Shown: positions 12,508 to 22,726 of the stretch, in pieces
How positions within the stretch are numbered: the first letter of the stretch is position 1
How the letters are laid out: each line of letters opens with the position of its first letter
NCBI GenBank assembly: GCA_030141605.1
Contig: JAQGDQ010000017.1
Coordinates: 1-64,000 of the forward strand
DNA: 64,000 nucleotides
Origin: Tubiluchus corallicola
Lineage: Eukaryota; Priapulida; Priapulimorpha; Priapulimorphida; Tubiluchidae
Direction: 5' to 3'
Made by a program: the position numbers and the translations under genes
Notes under the pieces: generated by a model
Databases searched by the model: none
Told to the model about the DNA's origin: nothing
What the model saw: the letters and a program-made list of their open reading frames with translations, nothing else

Positions 12508-15500
12508 TCAAGTCACCAATTCTCGTGGAGGAGGTCTCAGTGGAATTTTGCCAAGGGTAAATTTTTCAGCTTCAAATTGTTCACGTTCTTCATTAGTTAA
12601 TTCACCAAGTGGCGTATACATCTGTGCTACAGAACTTGCAGCACTACTACCTGGAGAATGGATGGAGGTGAAATCTCCTCCAGCTGAACTATCAAAAGGC
12701 TTACTTGTTGTTGTAGAGGAAAGAGCTTGTGATGGGAACAAACTAGGATGATTTGAAGGCTGAGACGAAAACATACTTGGAGTTGACAAAGGAGTTGATA
12801 AACTTTGTGGCTGCGAGTTGCTGAAAAAACTACTTGGCATTTGAGTTTGTCCAAATAAGCTCTTGGAAGAGGGTACAGGTGAAGTGAAAAAGGATTTTCC
12901 ATCTTGCACAGTATTTTGGGAAGAGGTGGCATTGTTTCCACCAAATATGGTGCCAGATGAAGGCTGATGGTGACTGAAAAAAGAATTGTTAGCAGAAGAT
13001 GCACCAAACAAACTTGGCTGAGTAGGTGCAGCACTTGCACCACCGAAAATGCTTTTTGTGGTTGATGACCCTCCAAAAACACTTGATTGCTCCCGATTTT
13101 TGTTCACTGAAGAAAAGACAGAAGCTCCCTCTTTGGCGAATGCACCAAACGTGTTCCCAGAAGTCTGATTGCCAAAGATGGATCTTGAAGAAGGACCTGC
13201 ACAAAAACATAATTACAGTCAAACCTCTTTATGACACCAGCCACACTGTATAATGCCAACATTGCTTAATGCTCGAATTTTTCGCAAAACAAAATATCCA
13301 TATTTGCAAAAACATGAATGTTTTAAAGCACCTCGATATAATGCCAAACTCCCTATAATGCCAACTATGTTTGCAGTCCCAAAGTAGGTGGTATAAAGAG
13401 GTTTGACTGCACCAGACATTAAATTAGCCAAATATGTTTTTTAAAATTTCTGAAGAAAAGAACAACGTATCTCACATGTGACACAATGTGTTGGTATTAC
13501 AGTAAGGAACAAAACTAGACAAAGCAAAACTTAACTCATAAAATGATCTTTTTGCTTTTTGGGTACTGAGAAGAGATGAGAAGGTAATTTAATATGTGCA
13601 TGCAATTACTTAATGTATTATGTGAAAAGCGAAAACTGAAGAATACGTGATCTCGGCATGTACATTCACACACGATACAAGACTTTCTTACCCCAGGGTG
13701 AATTTTGAAACATTGCCAGATTTTTTTAGCAACGAAAACTCCTTTGCAATTTGTTTTAAAATTTTAGAGCATTTCAGATAGGTTATAGTTATGATTAGGC
13801 TTACTTACTTGATTTATAATTTTCCATCTAGGGCAGTCCTTTTCTTGATGGTAGAATATATTTTTCAATAATAATGTAGGTTCGTTAAGAACCCACAATT
13901 TAATGAAAGGAGCAATAATGAAGTATTTCTGAGTTGACAGTAATCAAATTGGAAGGGATGTAAATGTTGCATGTTGGATGTTTTTGAATCAATAAACTAC
14001 TACTTCTAATTACACCACTCTTAGACGTCAAACATAATTATTTGGGCATTATAACAGCAAAGGTGAAAAGGAGAGCACTTACTTGAAATTTTATGAGCTT
14101 GAATTTCTTGAATCTAAAAATAACAAGTGATGCTATATTTATTACCCAAATATAGTGCAAGAAATTATACAGCACTCCAATTTGTTTGCAATGCAGGAAA
14201 TTAAATAAACAGGCCTTCCACAAAAAATTCTGACTAAGCTATACGGTACTATATGGTACAATAAATACACAAAAAACGACAAATGATGAGTTACAATAAA
14301 AACTAGTCAACAATGTTTCTGACATGGTCAGAAACTGAAGATTTTGCCAACAATAGTTGTAAAATTCAGCTTTAAAAATGAAGAGATGGCAGCCTTTTTT
14401 AAAGTGCTTACTTTCTTTTATTGAGTTGCTTGAATACATGGAAAGAGCATTTCACAATGAAACCTCAGCATTTAACTGTTCGGCTCATCACCCACGGGTC
14501 AAAGGTCAACAATCTTGGCATCATTATATCATTATGGCAAACTTATATCATTCAGTTTGTCTCATTGAGACCTTTCATTTGATACACAACAACCTGTTTT
14601 TGATGGACCCTGGAAGGCAGTTATTCTCCTTATTCTGCCCCTCACTGGGTCACAGGTTAACGATTCACGCTGTAACCTATACCATTCTATTCGCCTCATC
14701 AAGGCTTTTCATTTGATATGCTACATGGTACTATTCATAGACACTTGATGCATTTCTATTTCCGATCCCCATTGTTCAGTTTTTGCCCCCCAGCGGGCAG
14801 GCGGATTAGCTATTCTCATTGCAACCTATGCCATTTGATCCACCCCATCGAGACGTTTCATTTGATATGCTACATGGTACTATTTGTAGACACTCGATGC
14901 ATTTCTGTTCCCGACCCCCATTTTTCAGTTTTTGCCTCCCTAGGGGTTGTAGGTTACCAGTCTCACTCTAACCTATGCCATTCGACTCGCCTCAACAAGA
15001 CCTTTCATTTAGTATGCTACAAGGCACCTTTGCTCAATACTCGTGCACTTCAGTTCCCAACCCCCATTTGTCGGTTTTTGCACCCAGCGGGCTCGCAGGT
15101 TAGCTATTCCCGTTGTAACCTTTGCCATTCGACTCACCTCATCGAGACCTTTCATTTGATATGCTACACGGTACTATTCTAAGACACTTGATGCATTTCT
15201 GTTCCCAACCCGAATCTTCTGGTTTTTGTCTCCTAGCGGAAAATTTCCCCCTCTAAATCACCCATATTTTGCCGTACCCAACAACTTGGGCCCACCTAAC
15301 CACATACGAAATATTGTCACCCTAGCTCAAAAACTATGGGAGCAGATGGATCCTAAAGAAAAATAATTGAAGACCCAACCGCACCGTGACCCTTTGACCC
15401 GGCAACTTACGTCAAGTGTATACGTATATAACGTTGGCCAGAGAGTGTACACTGCGAGTTTTGTGTCCCTAGCACTCAGCGTGTAAAAGGTCACAAATTG

Positions 15501-17454
15501 GGGACCCCAAATTTTGCATTTTGGCCCCTCACTCAGGCGTTTGAAGCTTGTCAACTTTTTAAAACCCCAGGTGCACACCTGCCCCACAGTACCCAAATAC
15601 GTGTGGAAAAAAATTGCAAAAAAACGAAAGCCCTAGGAGGAGTTGAATTCTAAAGGAAAAACTGGCCAATGCCCACTGTCCTTTCCCCCTTGACCAGTGG
15701 TCAGCGATTGCTATACAATTGTACATGCCCTGCCCAGGGCTACCAACCCTGTAAGTTTGGTGATCCTAGCTTGCAAAACTTAGGAGTTATTCGCAATACC
15801 AAAATATTAATTAATAATAACTCAATGAAAAACAGTAAGATTTTGCTATAGCAAAATCTTAATTAGATCAAGCAGTTCACAGTACAAGAAAAAGTTTGCT
15901 TATTTGTTAAAGCAAACTAAAAAAAATAATAAAACCACTGAAACAATTTATGTTATAATTATGGTCTCAACAAATAGTCAACTAATTTAAATTTCATACA
16001 GTTGAGACCGCTTAAACAAATAAATAATACATGGCTTCTATATGCCATAAAATTTCCTTTATAATGGTAATAACTGCCAGTTGATTTTCAGAGATTGTCA
16101 TCTTCATTTTCAGCACTAAATTTGATATTAATTTAACCAAAATAAGCATTAGATTAGAAGACGTTCTCTTACAGATGATGTGGTAACATAATTGTTTAAC
16201 AGGTCTCAATGGAATTCAGAAGCCAGTGCAGTTTCAACTGCTGCACTTGGCTATTTTAGTTTTTTCAGCACCAAGATAGTGATCATACTTTTTCAAGCAA
16301 TAATAGTAAAAAAGCCATTAAAATCAATACCTCAATACAGCCAAAAGCAAAGAATAATTTGAAATTGATGCATACCAATTTTTGCTTGAAACTGGGGTCA
16401 GCAGATGGATTAATCAGTTTTGCAATCTTTTCCTTCCAAATCTGAATAGTCTGCATTACTTCTTGCTCCTACATGAACATCATCCATAAATGAACTTAGT
16501 TACATTTTTGAGTCGGAGTTCACATTGCGAAGGCACCAAATATTAAGAAAATTTCAAAATAACTTCATGAACTAAGCAAATGGCTTGCTTAACAGTCTTG
16601 GATTGAAAACAGCATGTAGACTACAAAATAAGACAAATCTTTGCCACAGAAGGTGCACAAAATAAAATGATCATGACTTATATGACTTCATTAACATAAA
16701 ATTGGATGTAGACCTATTCAAACAATTATCAGCCATTTTGGCAGTCTCAGCATGAAACTGTATCACCTCACTTAATGAAAACAACACCATGATTAAATGT
16801 AACTTGTTGAAAATATTTAAGATAACCTACAAAATGTTTACTAATTGTTTATTAGTTGTAAAAAAATGGTCAAGATTCATTTATGTACCTGATTTACTGC
16901 AAAAATTGTGCATTACATTTATTTATTACAATTTAAATTCGGTTGAATTTTTTGGCAGTCCCAGTATAATAATATACTTGCTTACATAGTGCAAACTTTT
17001 TCCATTGCTCATAGATTCATATGCAAATTGTCTGAGCTCTTCTGGCGAAACATCATCAAAACCTAGGAAGCAAAACACCAGAGCTTTACATAAATTTTTG
17101 TTTTCTATACATGAAACTTGCCTTTAAAAGCTTAAAAACTAAACCTGCAAATGCTGTACAAGCAGAGTCTCTAAAAGTGTAAATGGCTCATTATTTTTAA
17201 GTAGCAAGAGCACAAGGGTTCTCATCGTGAGCCTTCTCTATGTCACATCCGGTCATGCTCAAGTTTTCAATACAAAAAAAATGCAAAAAAGAATGATCGA
17301 GTATGGTGTATGCTATGATCAGCAACAGCCTCAACCCACAATCGTTATTTATTACTTACCATCTAGACATGGACCATCTTTTAAATAACCGTAACACGAC
17401 AACTGCCACATTTTACTTTCTAACCACACTCTGGCTTCCAGTGATATAAGTTCC
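12508..17454 (-). CDS. NUP42-like FG nucleoporin (3' part of gene)
   Basis: Nucleoporin that in other animals sits on the cytoplasmic face of the nuclear pore, binds GLE1 and aids mRNA export. I recover four exons, read from high to low coordinate: 17454-17360, 17062-16986, 16468-16376 and 13196-12508. The first three join in phase and read [20 protein letters not shown] then [14 protein letters not shown] then [20 protein letters not shown], matching the NUP42 central region. The last exon is a serine/FG-rich tract (SIFG, NTFG, SLFG, TIFG) ending in [19 protein letters not shown], the conserved GLE1-binding tail. Phases show a missing exon: exon 16376 ends in phase 0, whereas the last exon needs one preceding base. 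The N-terminal CCCH finger exon was not found upstream of 17454. Family call firm; gene model incomplete. Confidence 0.85.
13216..13409. mobile_element. pogo/mariner-like MITE next to a NUP42 splice acceptor
   Basis: A 194-bp element with a perfect 17-bp terminal inverted repeat: CAGTCAAACCTCTTTAT at the left and its complement at 13393-13409. TA precedes the left end, as expected for a TA-targeting Tc1/mariner/pogo element, although CA follows the right end. Its left end lies 20 bp from the last NUP42 exon (13196), so only about 19 bp of intron separate it from the coding part and the acceptor region must lie in that gap. A second copy is at 55962-56129. Confidence 0.7.
14445..15245. repeat. 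Satellite-like tandem array of about 147-bp units
   Basis: The anchor GAGACCTTTCATTTGATA recurs with small changes near 14567, 14700, 14850, 14997 and 15144, giving about five units with spacings of 133, 150, 147 and 147 bp. Each unit also carries TGCTACATGGTACTATT, a GATGCATTTCTGTTCCC block and a CAGTTTTTGCC-CCC-AGCGGG block. Composition is richer in GC than the flanks. An open frame of about 154 codons (14718-15182) runs through it, but its period simply follows the DNA repeat. The array lies within the large NUP42 intron. Confidence 0.75.
15246..15770. repeat. GC-richer non-coding block flanking the satellite array
   Basis: Directly after the tandem array, about 500 bp remain richer in C/G, with blocks such as GACCCTTTGACCCGGC and GGGGACCCCAAATTTTGC. 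No frame is convincing. It probably belongs to the same interspersed repeat family as the array, but only a genome-wide repeat search can show this. Confidence 0.35.
15837..16009. repeat. Cluster of three perfect inverted repeats
   Basis: Three hairpins follow one another within 173 bp. A perfect 24-bp palindrome spans 15837-15860, with arm AAGATTTTGCTA. AGTTTGCTT (15893-15901) pairs with AAGCAAACT (15910-15918). GGTCTCAAC (15963-15971) pairs with GTTGAGACC (16001-16009). They lie in the NUP42 intron. Such hairpins may mark a decayed foldback element or form structure in the pre-mRNA; the function is unknown. Confidence 0.6.
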
Positions 17455-17600
17455 CTAAATTTTAAAATAACTGCTGAGTAAACCCATAAAACAAGCAGCA
17501 TAGTTCAAAAATGTGTGATCATGGTGCTGGTACTCATAGTTGACTTCAGGTTATTTTAGATATGAAGTGCGGTAATATATATAACTAGGTATAACTAGAT

Positions 17601-17919
17601 CAGTGGTTCCCAAGTAGGGGTAAATTACCCCCCGGGGGTAATATGGTTTTTTTGGGGGGTAACGGGCACCCCTCTGAAATTTTTTAAAACTTCGCTCGGA
17701 ATGCATTTTACGTAGTTTTCTTCTTGAAGAGACTGCCTCCGGCAGGCAACACTGTGTCATGGGGTCCATCATTCCCACGACCAATAAATAAGTTTGCTTG
17801 CTTGTGGCATATACGTGCGTTTACTTTTTGAGTTGGAGATGTAGTACTAGGTGGGGGGTAATGGACACGACCGGGTTTCCCGATTTGGGTAACGGTCCGA
17901 GAAGGTTTGGGAACCACTG
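17601..17919. mobile_element. hAT-type MITE with perfect 8-bp target-site duplication
   Basis: The element starts CAGTGGTTCCCAA and ends TTGGGAACCACTG, perfect terminal inverted repeats of the hAT superfamily. It is flanked on both sides by the identical 8-bp duplication AACTAGAT (17593-17600 and 17920-17927), the hallmark of hAT insertion. The interior (GGGGGTAATATGG, GGGGGGTAAC) resembles the ends of ZBED-type hAT elements and lacks a transposase. Non-autonomous and apparently young, because both TSD copies are intact. Confidence 0.9.
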
Positions 17920-18178
17920 AACTAGATATATAGCAATGATCAGTCAAGATAAAAAACACTTTAATATGAATATCTTCAATGTTTCTCTTTATTTTAAAAA
18001 AATTGTTTTAGATATTCATATTACAGTGCTCTTTTTAAGATTCAAAAAGAAATGTGTGTGTGTGTTAGTTTTCAAGTTTTCAAGTGTATTATATTTACTA
18101 CAAGTGAATATAAATAATCCTGGGAAATGTGTGAAAAAAACAGACATATGGCAAAGTAACTAATAATATCTACTAACA

Positions 18179-18795
18179 AATTAGACTGAGGAGATCTTGG
18201 CATTGCATTTCCGCCGCTTTTCGCAAATGTCGCAGTCATAAGAATATGAATGCAAAGTCTACAACTTACAATGCAATTTTTTTCAGAAACATAACTTAGA
18301 TGTTTCAGCAAATGCTTTATTGCACCAATGTAACTAAAATAGGTTTGGACACTGACCATTGCAGTCAGCTCAACAATAAAGTCTTTGCGATGACAAGTGT
18401 GAATGACTTTTCTTCAGTTCAGTGCTGCAGCACTGCCAAACACCACTGTTACAGGTAGACTGGAGAAACGGCCTGGCTTTTGCTTGGATAATTCCGCATT
18501 TTAGGTACAGAAATGTCAAGTACCATTTTTTAAGCTACCATTAAGAATCTCTTAATTGTGCCTAGCTGTAGAGTCAACCTCAAAACTTCTTGGATGGCGT
18601 GGGAAACGTAATACCTTATTTGTCATAGGCAAATGTAATAGCTCACCAGTGTAAATACACCTTAAGAATTTTATGTTAATTCCCTAATTAGGCTTACAAA
18701 TAGGCTCACATAATTTCCTGCACAGACGAGTCTTTGTTAACTACACTAAGCTTTTTTGACTGTTCATGTTGCTGCTGTGGTTGAGCTTCCAAACC
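18179..18795 (-). other. Possible unassigned exons, gene not identified
   Basis: Several minus-strand segments look exon-like but do not assemble. 18795-18710 is bounded by TTTCTTTAG and GTGAGC and reads GLEAQPQQQHEQSKKLSVV. 18660-18615 continues its phase and reads CIYTGELLHLPMTNK. About 18411-18270 reads DFIVELTAMVSVQTYFSYIG and ends at a strong GTAAGT. 18259-18186 reads YDCDICEKRRKCNAKISSV before a stop. The latter pieces do not match in phase to each other or to the NUP42 exon at 17454. They may be unrecognised upstream exons, a separate small gene, or chance. Confidence 0.2.
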
Positions 18796-20040
18796 CTAAA
18801 GAAACAAACTAGAAAGATAATAAGCGCAGATGTGCATGTTTGAACATATTGTTTTAAAACACATAATTTCATGAAGGTATTCACTAAAGTATTTGAACGC
18901 AAAATGATGCAAATTCATTTTAGTATTTTAAAAATTTATATTTTATTTCATTCTATACAAACTGAAATTCCGCTATAGTGTGTCCTAAAATGACACTATC
19001 GCTAAGGACGAATTTCAATTTCTTTGCAACTGTAGATCAGTCTCTAAAACAGAAGCTTCTATCTATCCGCAGAAAGAAAATAAAATTTTTTGGCTTTTTG
19101 TTTATAGGTACATGCATGATTTCAAAACATCTATCACAATGTATCACAAATGTTGCCACATACCCATGAGCTTACAAGTTACCTTAAAAACACTTAGTAA
19201 TATAAAAGAAGTTTCACAGAGTGACAGAACTAAAACAATTCACATGCTAAGCTGAACAAGCCTGCCCAGAAAATAGACCCCCATTTCAAAGTATAAATGC
19301 ATCCAATGTACCGTGACTAATATGATTGATTCTTGTCTACATAAACATAGTAGCAGTTCAAATAACATTACAAAATACCCAAGAACTTATAAGAATTGCT
19401 GGCTAATAATATATTTAGGGTAAGCTTGATAGTGGTTAGCAGACAAGGTCTATGTAGGCAATACATGGCACTATATGCCTGCCATGAACAGTAAGAACTC
19501 CACTGAAAAGGTCACACATAACTAGTTGATTGCACATTGAAAAAGTAGTGCTAAAATATTACTGGTTTTATACAGATTTTTACGACCACATGGAAAACAT
19601 CACATGACCAAATATAAAACTATTAATAATTATGTGAACAATTTTCAGGGAGCACAGGTCTAACAATTAACATTTTTCTTTGGGCAGTTAAAGCACAACT
19701 ATTTCATAGCTCATGGGTCAAATTTATATTTTGTTATCATCTTAGTAAAGGGGTGGCAAACTAGACAAACTTTTTGTCTTTTCGCTGCCCGTTTCTTTTG
19801 GCTGCTGTGCCAGCTGTCACTGCTATGTTGTTATGCAACTGAGGCAAATAAATTACTCTGTATTCTATATTCAGTACCCTAGGTTAGGTTCCAATTTCTT
19901 TTTATTTGTAAAGTGAACTGATACCCTGAAAAGTTTACATACAAACAATGAAATATTAGAACTTCCGTTAACTTGGTGCTTGACACAGAAATAAGGCACT
20001 AACTGCACTCTGAAGACAGGTTTATCAACTGTGACATAAA

Positions 20041-21580
20041 ATGGCAGAGAAACTGCATCTTCGAAATTTAATTCTGTTTCTCTTATTTTTTGCGTTGTGT
20101 TTAAATGTTTTTGTTCCTCGGAAAATTTACTATGGTATCATTGGTAAGTTTGCTAAATAATTCTTTTGTTATTATTATGAAAGATTCTAACCATAGGCTA
20201 GGCTAACAAAGTCAATGCCGTTCAGCCTTTTTAAAGCTAACACTGTAATTTTACAATGTTGTAAGAAAAGAGTAAGTCACTAGCACATTTACACGTTTAT
20301 CAGTCCAACGGCAAACATAAAATTGGTAAAATGTGCAATCAGCTAATTTACCATTAGACGGTTTAGATTTTCTTGACACAGCCCAAAAAAACAAAAATTG
20401 AATGGCAAAGGCATCAAGTTTCTATTAAATAACTGCAGAAATGTGTAAGTGCCAGCCACGCTGGCTCTGCTCCTACTCCAGTGGCACTGTGTAATAGTTG
20501 ATGATGGATAAGAAAAATTTTTTGTCAGATTTTGTTGATGCTTCTATTCTTGTTGTTGTTTCTGCTGTTAACGTGTCTTGTATTGTTACAGGTAAGAGAT
20601 ATGATTCTGTACCATTATTTTCACCTACTAAAATCTCATGGCAAATGACAAAAACAGAAGAAGAAGGCAAAAGGCGACTTCTCCAAACACAGAAATACTG
20701 CAAAGAACTTAAACAAAAAGAAGAATTAGAACTCATCTCCAAAAAAACTTTGTCTCAATTATTTGTCGACGACGTACATAAAGTACTGTGGTGTGCTATA
20801 CCAAAGGTTGCAACTACTAATTGGAAAAAGCTTTTGCTGGCCTTGTACATTTCTTCTCAACAAAATGGAAGCAGTTCAACTGATATACAACAGGCAATGG
20901 AATTCATAAAAGGAAAAGCAACATCACTTGTTCGCAGAGGCACTTACATTTACCGATTAAAAACAGTGGGTAATGTGAAAAAAAGGAACAGAAAACTAAA
21001 GGATTACAAAAAGTTTTTCTTTGTTCGACATCCATTTACAAGACTGCTGTCTGCTTATCGCAATAAATTGGCAATGATTGGCATGGTTCATCCCGAAGAA
21101 GATAAACATAGTCGTATTAGCAAGCTCATTCACAAAACATATTCTTCTGGATATGACGACAAAGAAAAGAACTCTTATGCAACCTTTTCTGAATTTTTAA
21201 CTTACTTGTTGGATGACAAAAAACCATTAGCATCACCAAACAACGATTTATTACAGGTTTACAAACATAACATCCACTGGGACAGTTTCTTCAGTCTTTG
21301 CGATCCTTGTCGTATTCATTACGACTTTATAGGAAAATTAGAAAACATTGAAATAGAATCAGCATATATATTAGATCAGCTGTTTCACGTTTCAATTTCG
21401 AACTCATTCGGTTTGATGCCCAGTACTAAAGCAAGCGCAAATCAATCAAAAACCAGTTTTGAGATAACAAAAATGTTTTATTCAAATGTTTCACAGTCGT
21501 TAATTGACCGTATATATGAGATGTATAAACTGGATTTTCTTGCGTTTAATTATGCACCCCCTTCAGACTATTTTAGATGA
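20041..21580 (+). CDS. Golgi carbohydrate sulfotransferase (CHST8-14/HNK-1 ST family)
   Basis: Transfers sulfate from PAPS to a sugar of glycoprotein or proteoglycan chains in the Golgi lumen. Two exons, 20041-20143 and 20592-21580, splice as G|GT to give 363 aa. Exon 1 supplies a short cytoplasmic N-terminus and a signal anchor (about residues 9-26, LILFLLFFALCLNVFV region), making a type II protein. The 5'-PAPS loop is at about 99-114 (VLWCAIPKVATTNWKK); the 3'-phosphate motif is at about 176-194 (FFFVRHPFTRLLSAYRNKL). The CDPCRIHYDFIGKLENI block and the C-terminal YKLDFLAFNY are typical of Pfam Sulfotransfer_2. A longer frame opening at 20498 begins inside the intron and is not the true start. 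Substrate (chondroitin, dermatan, HNK-1 or GalNAc) cannot be told from sequence. Confidence 0.92.
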
Positions 21581-21603
21581 GTTGTAAATTGATATCTTTT
21601 CAG

Positions 21604-22219
21604 CAGTGGTGGATCTGTAGTTTTGGGACCCCAAAGCTTGAATTGTTGGGAGACCTTCGCAATCAGTAATAATGCAGCAGCATCCAACAAGATCCATAGA
21701 GCTTTGCTGCCCTTATAAGTATCGTGTATTGCCCAATGTGTGAGCAATGGGGTTGAAACTTTGAAAGCAAGCCCTTACCTCTATGGGTAATCACTATTAT
21801 CTTATTAAATAAGATTCGGATGAATCAAAGACTTCTATAACCAGATGCATTCACTTCTATCCAATTATTTCTTCTTTGAGCTTATTTTGATGTGCATTAA
21901 CTAAAGCTTAGCGTTATATTTTAAGGTAACGCAACTTTTAACATTTATGAAAAGGTGGACTTCTCTCATTTTAGTCAAGAGTTAAGAGTTATAAAATCAT
22001 CAAGAGCTATAAAATCTACATACAAAATGGAATGTTGGAATAAAACATTCAAAAACCATTGTCAGTATAATTTTATATCTCAGATACTTGTGAGAAGAAA
22101 AACGACATGATACGATTTTGTCAAAAATTTCACTTATCAAAAAATTGCTCCTAGAATCCCTTCAGGTTTACGGGATCTGAAAATTAAGCTTCGGTAGTTT
22201 CAAGGTTGATCAACCACTG
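21604..22219. mobile_element. hAT-like element just downstream of the sulfotransferase
   Basis: Termini CAGTGGTGGATC (21604-21615) and GATCAACCACTG (22208-22219) are inverted repeats matching at 11 of 12 positions. Flanking 8-mers CTTTTCAG (21596-21603) and CTTTTTAG (22220-22227) agree at 7 of 8, consistent with an aged hAT target duplication. The 616-bp interior has no transposase. It begins 23 bp after the sulfotransferase stop codon, so it probably forms much of that gene's 3' UTR. Confidence 0.65.
22039..22044 (+). terminator. First AATAAA downstream of the sulfotransferase
   Basis: The first canonical poly(A) signal I find after the stop codon at 21580 lies inside the hAT-like element. 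A further AATAAA occurs near 22400. Use in vivo is inferred. Confidence 0.4.
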
Positions 22220-22457
22220 CTTTTTAGAGCCTCACGAGATTGGTGGATGGGTTTTGTGATACCTGAACTGAAATTGCTATTGATTTTTATATCATTTATC
22301 TGATCATTTATACTAGAAAATGTGCAGAATTAACATACCTATATAACAACAATGATGTAGTGTTGATAATTTTGCTCCATTTTTATGTTTGTGTGGCTTT
22401 AATAAAAATAACCAAAATGGAAAACTAGGTTTGTTAAATTATCATTAGGCACTTTTG

Positions 22458-22718
22458 CAGGGCCGGTTCTACCACTAGGCAAACTAGGCAGTGACCTAGG
22501 GCGCCAATTTTCAGGTGTGCTAAATTCTGGAAGTAAGTGATTTCCTAAGATTACATCACTTCACATAGACATTACTGACACATTGACTTGCTTTTGCCTG
22601 CAGTGTCTGTATAAGTGCTTATAGAGTGATCCTTAAGTTAATAAAAAAAACAACCGTTTGACCGTTGAGGAGGGCGCTTGCTAAGAATACTTTTGCCTAG
22701 GCAGTCAAGCCGGCTGTA
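22458..22718. mobile_element. hAT-type MITE with exact 8-bp target-site duplication
   Basis: The left terminus CAGGGCCGGTTCTACC followed by CACTAGGCAAACTAGGCA is a familiar hAT-type end. The right end (TTGCCTAGGCAGTCAAGCCGG) mirrors it imperfectly. The 8-mer CACTTTTG occurs exactly at both borders (22450-22457 and 22719-22726), supporting the boundaries. Non-autonomous; no coding capacity. Confidence 0.75.
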
Positions 22719-22726
22719 CACTTTTG

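Noticed and set aside
13681-13760. Missing NUP42 middle exon ending at the donor GGGTAAGA near 13690
   Set aside because: In the reading frame needed to join the last exon, a stop codon occurs a few codons upstream with no acceptor between.
14718-15182. 154-codon open frame as a gene
   Set aside because: The protein is periodic only because the DNA is a tandem array, and each unit repeats the same phrase with substitutions that show no codon-level constraint.
20498-20591. Long open frame beginning MMMDKKNFL as N-terminus of the sulfotransferase
   Set aside because: A clean exon 1 at 20041-20143 with a signal anchor splices in phase to the acceptor at 20591, so the 20498 start lies in the intron.
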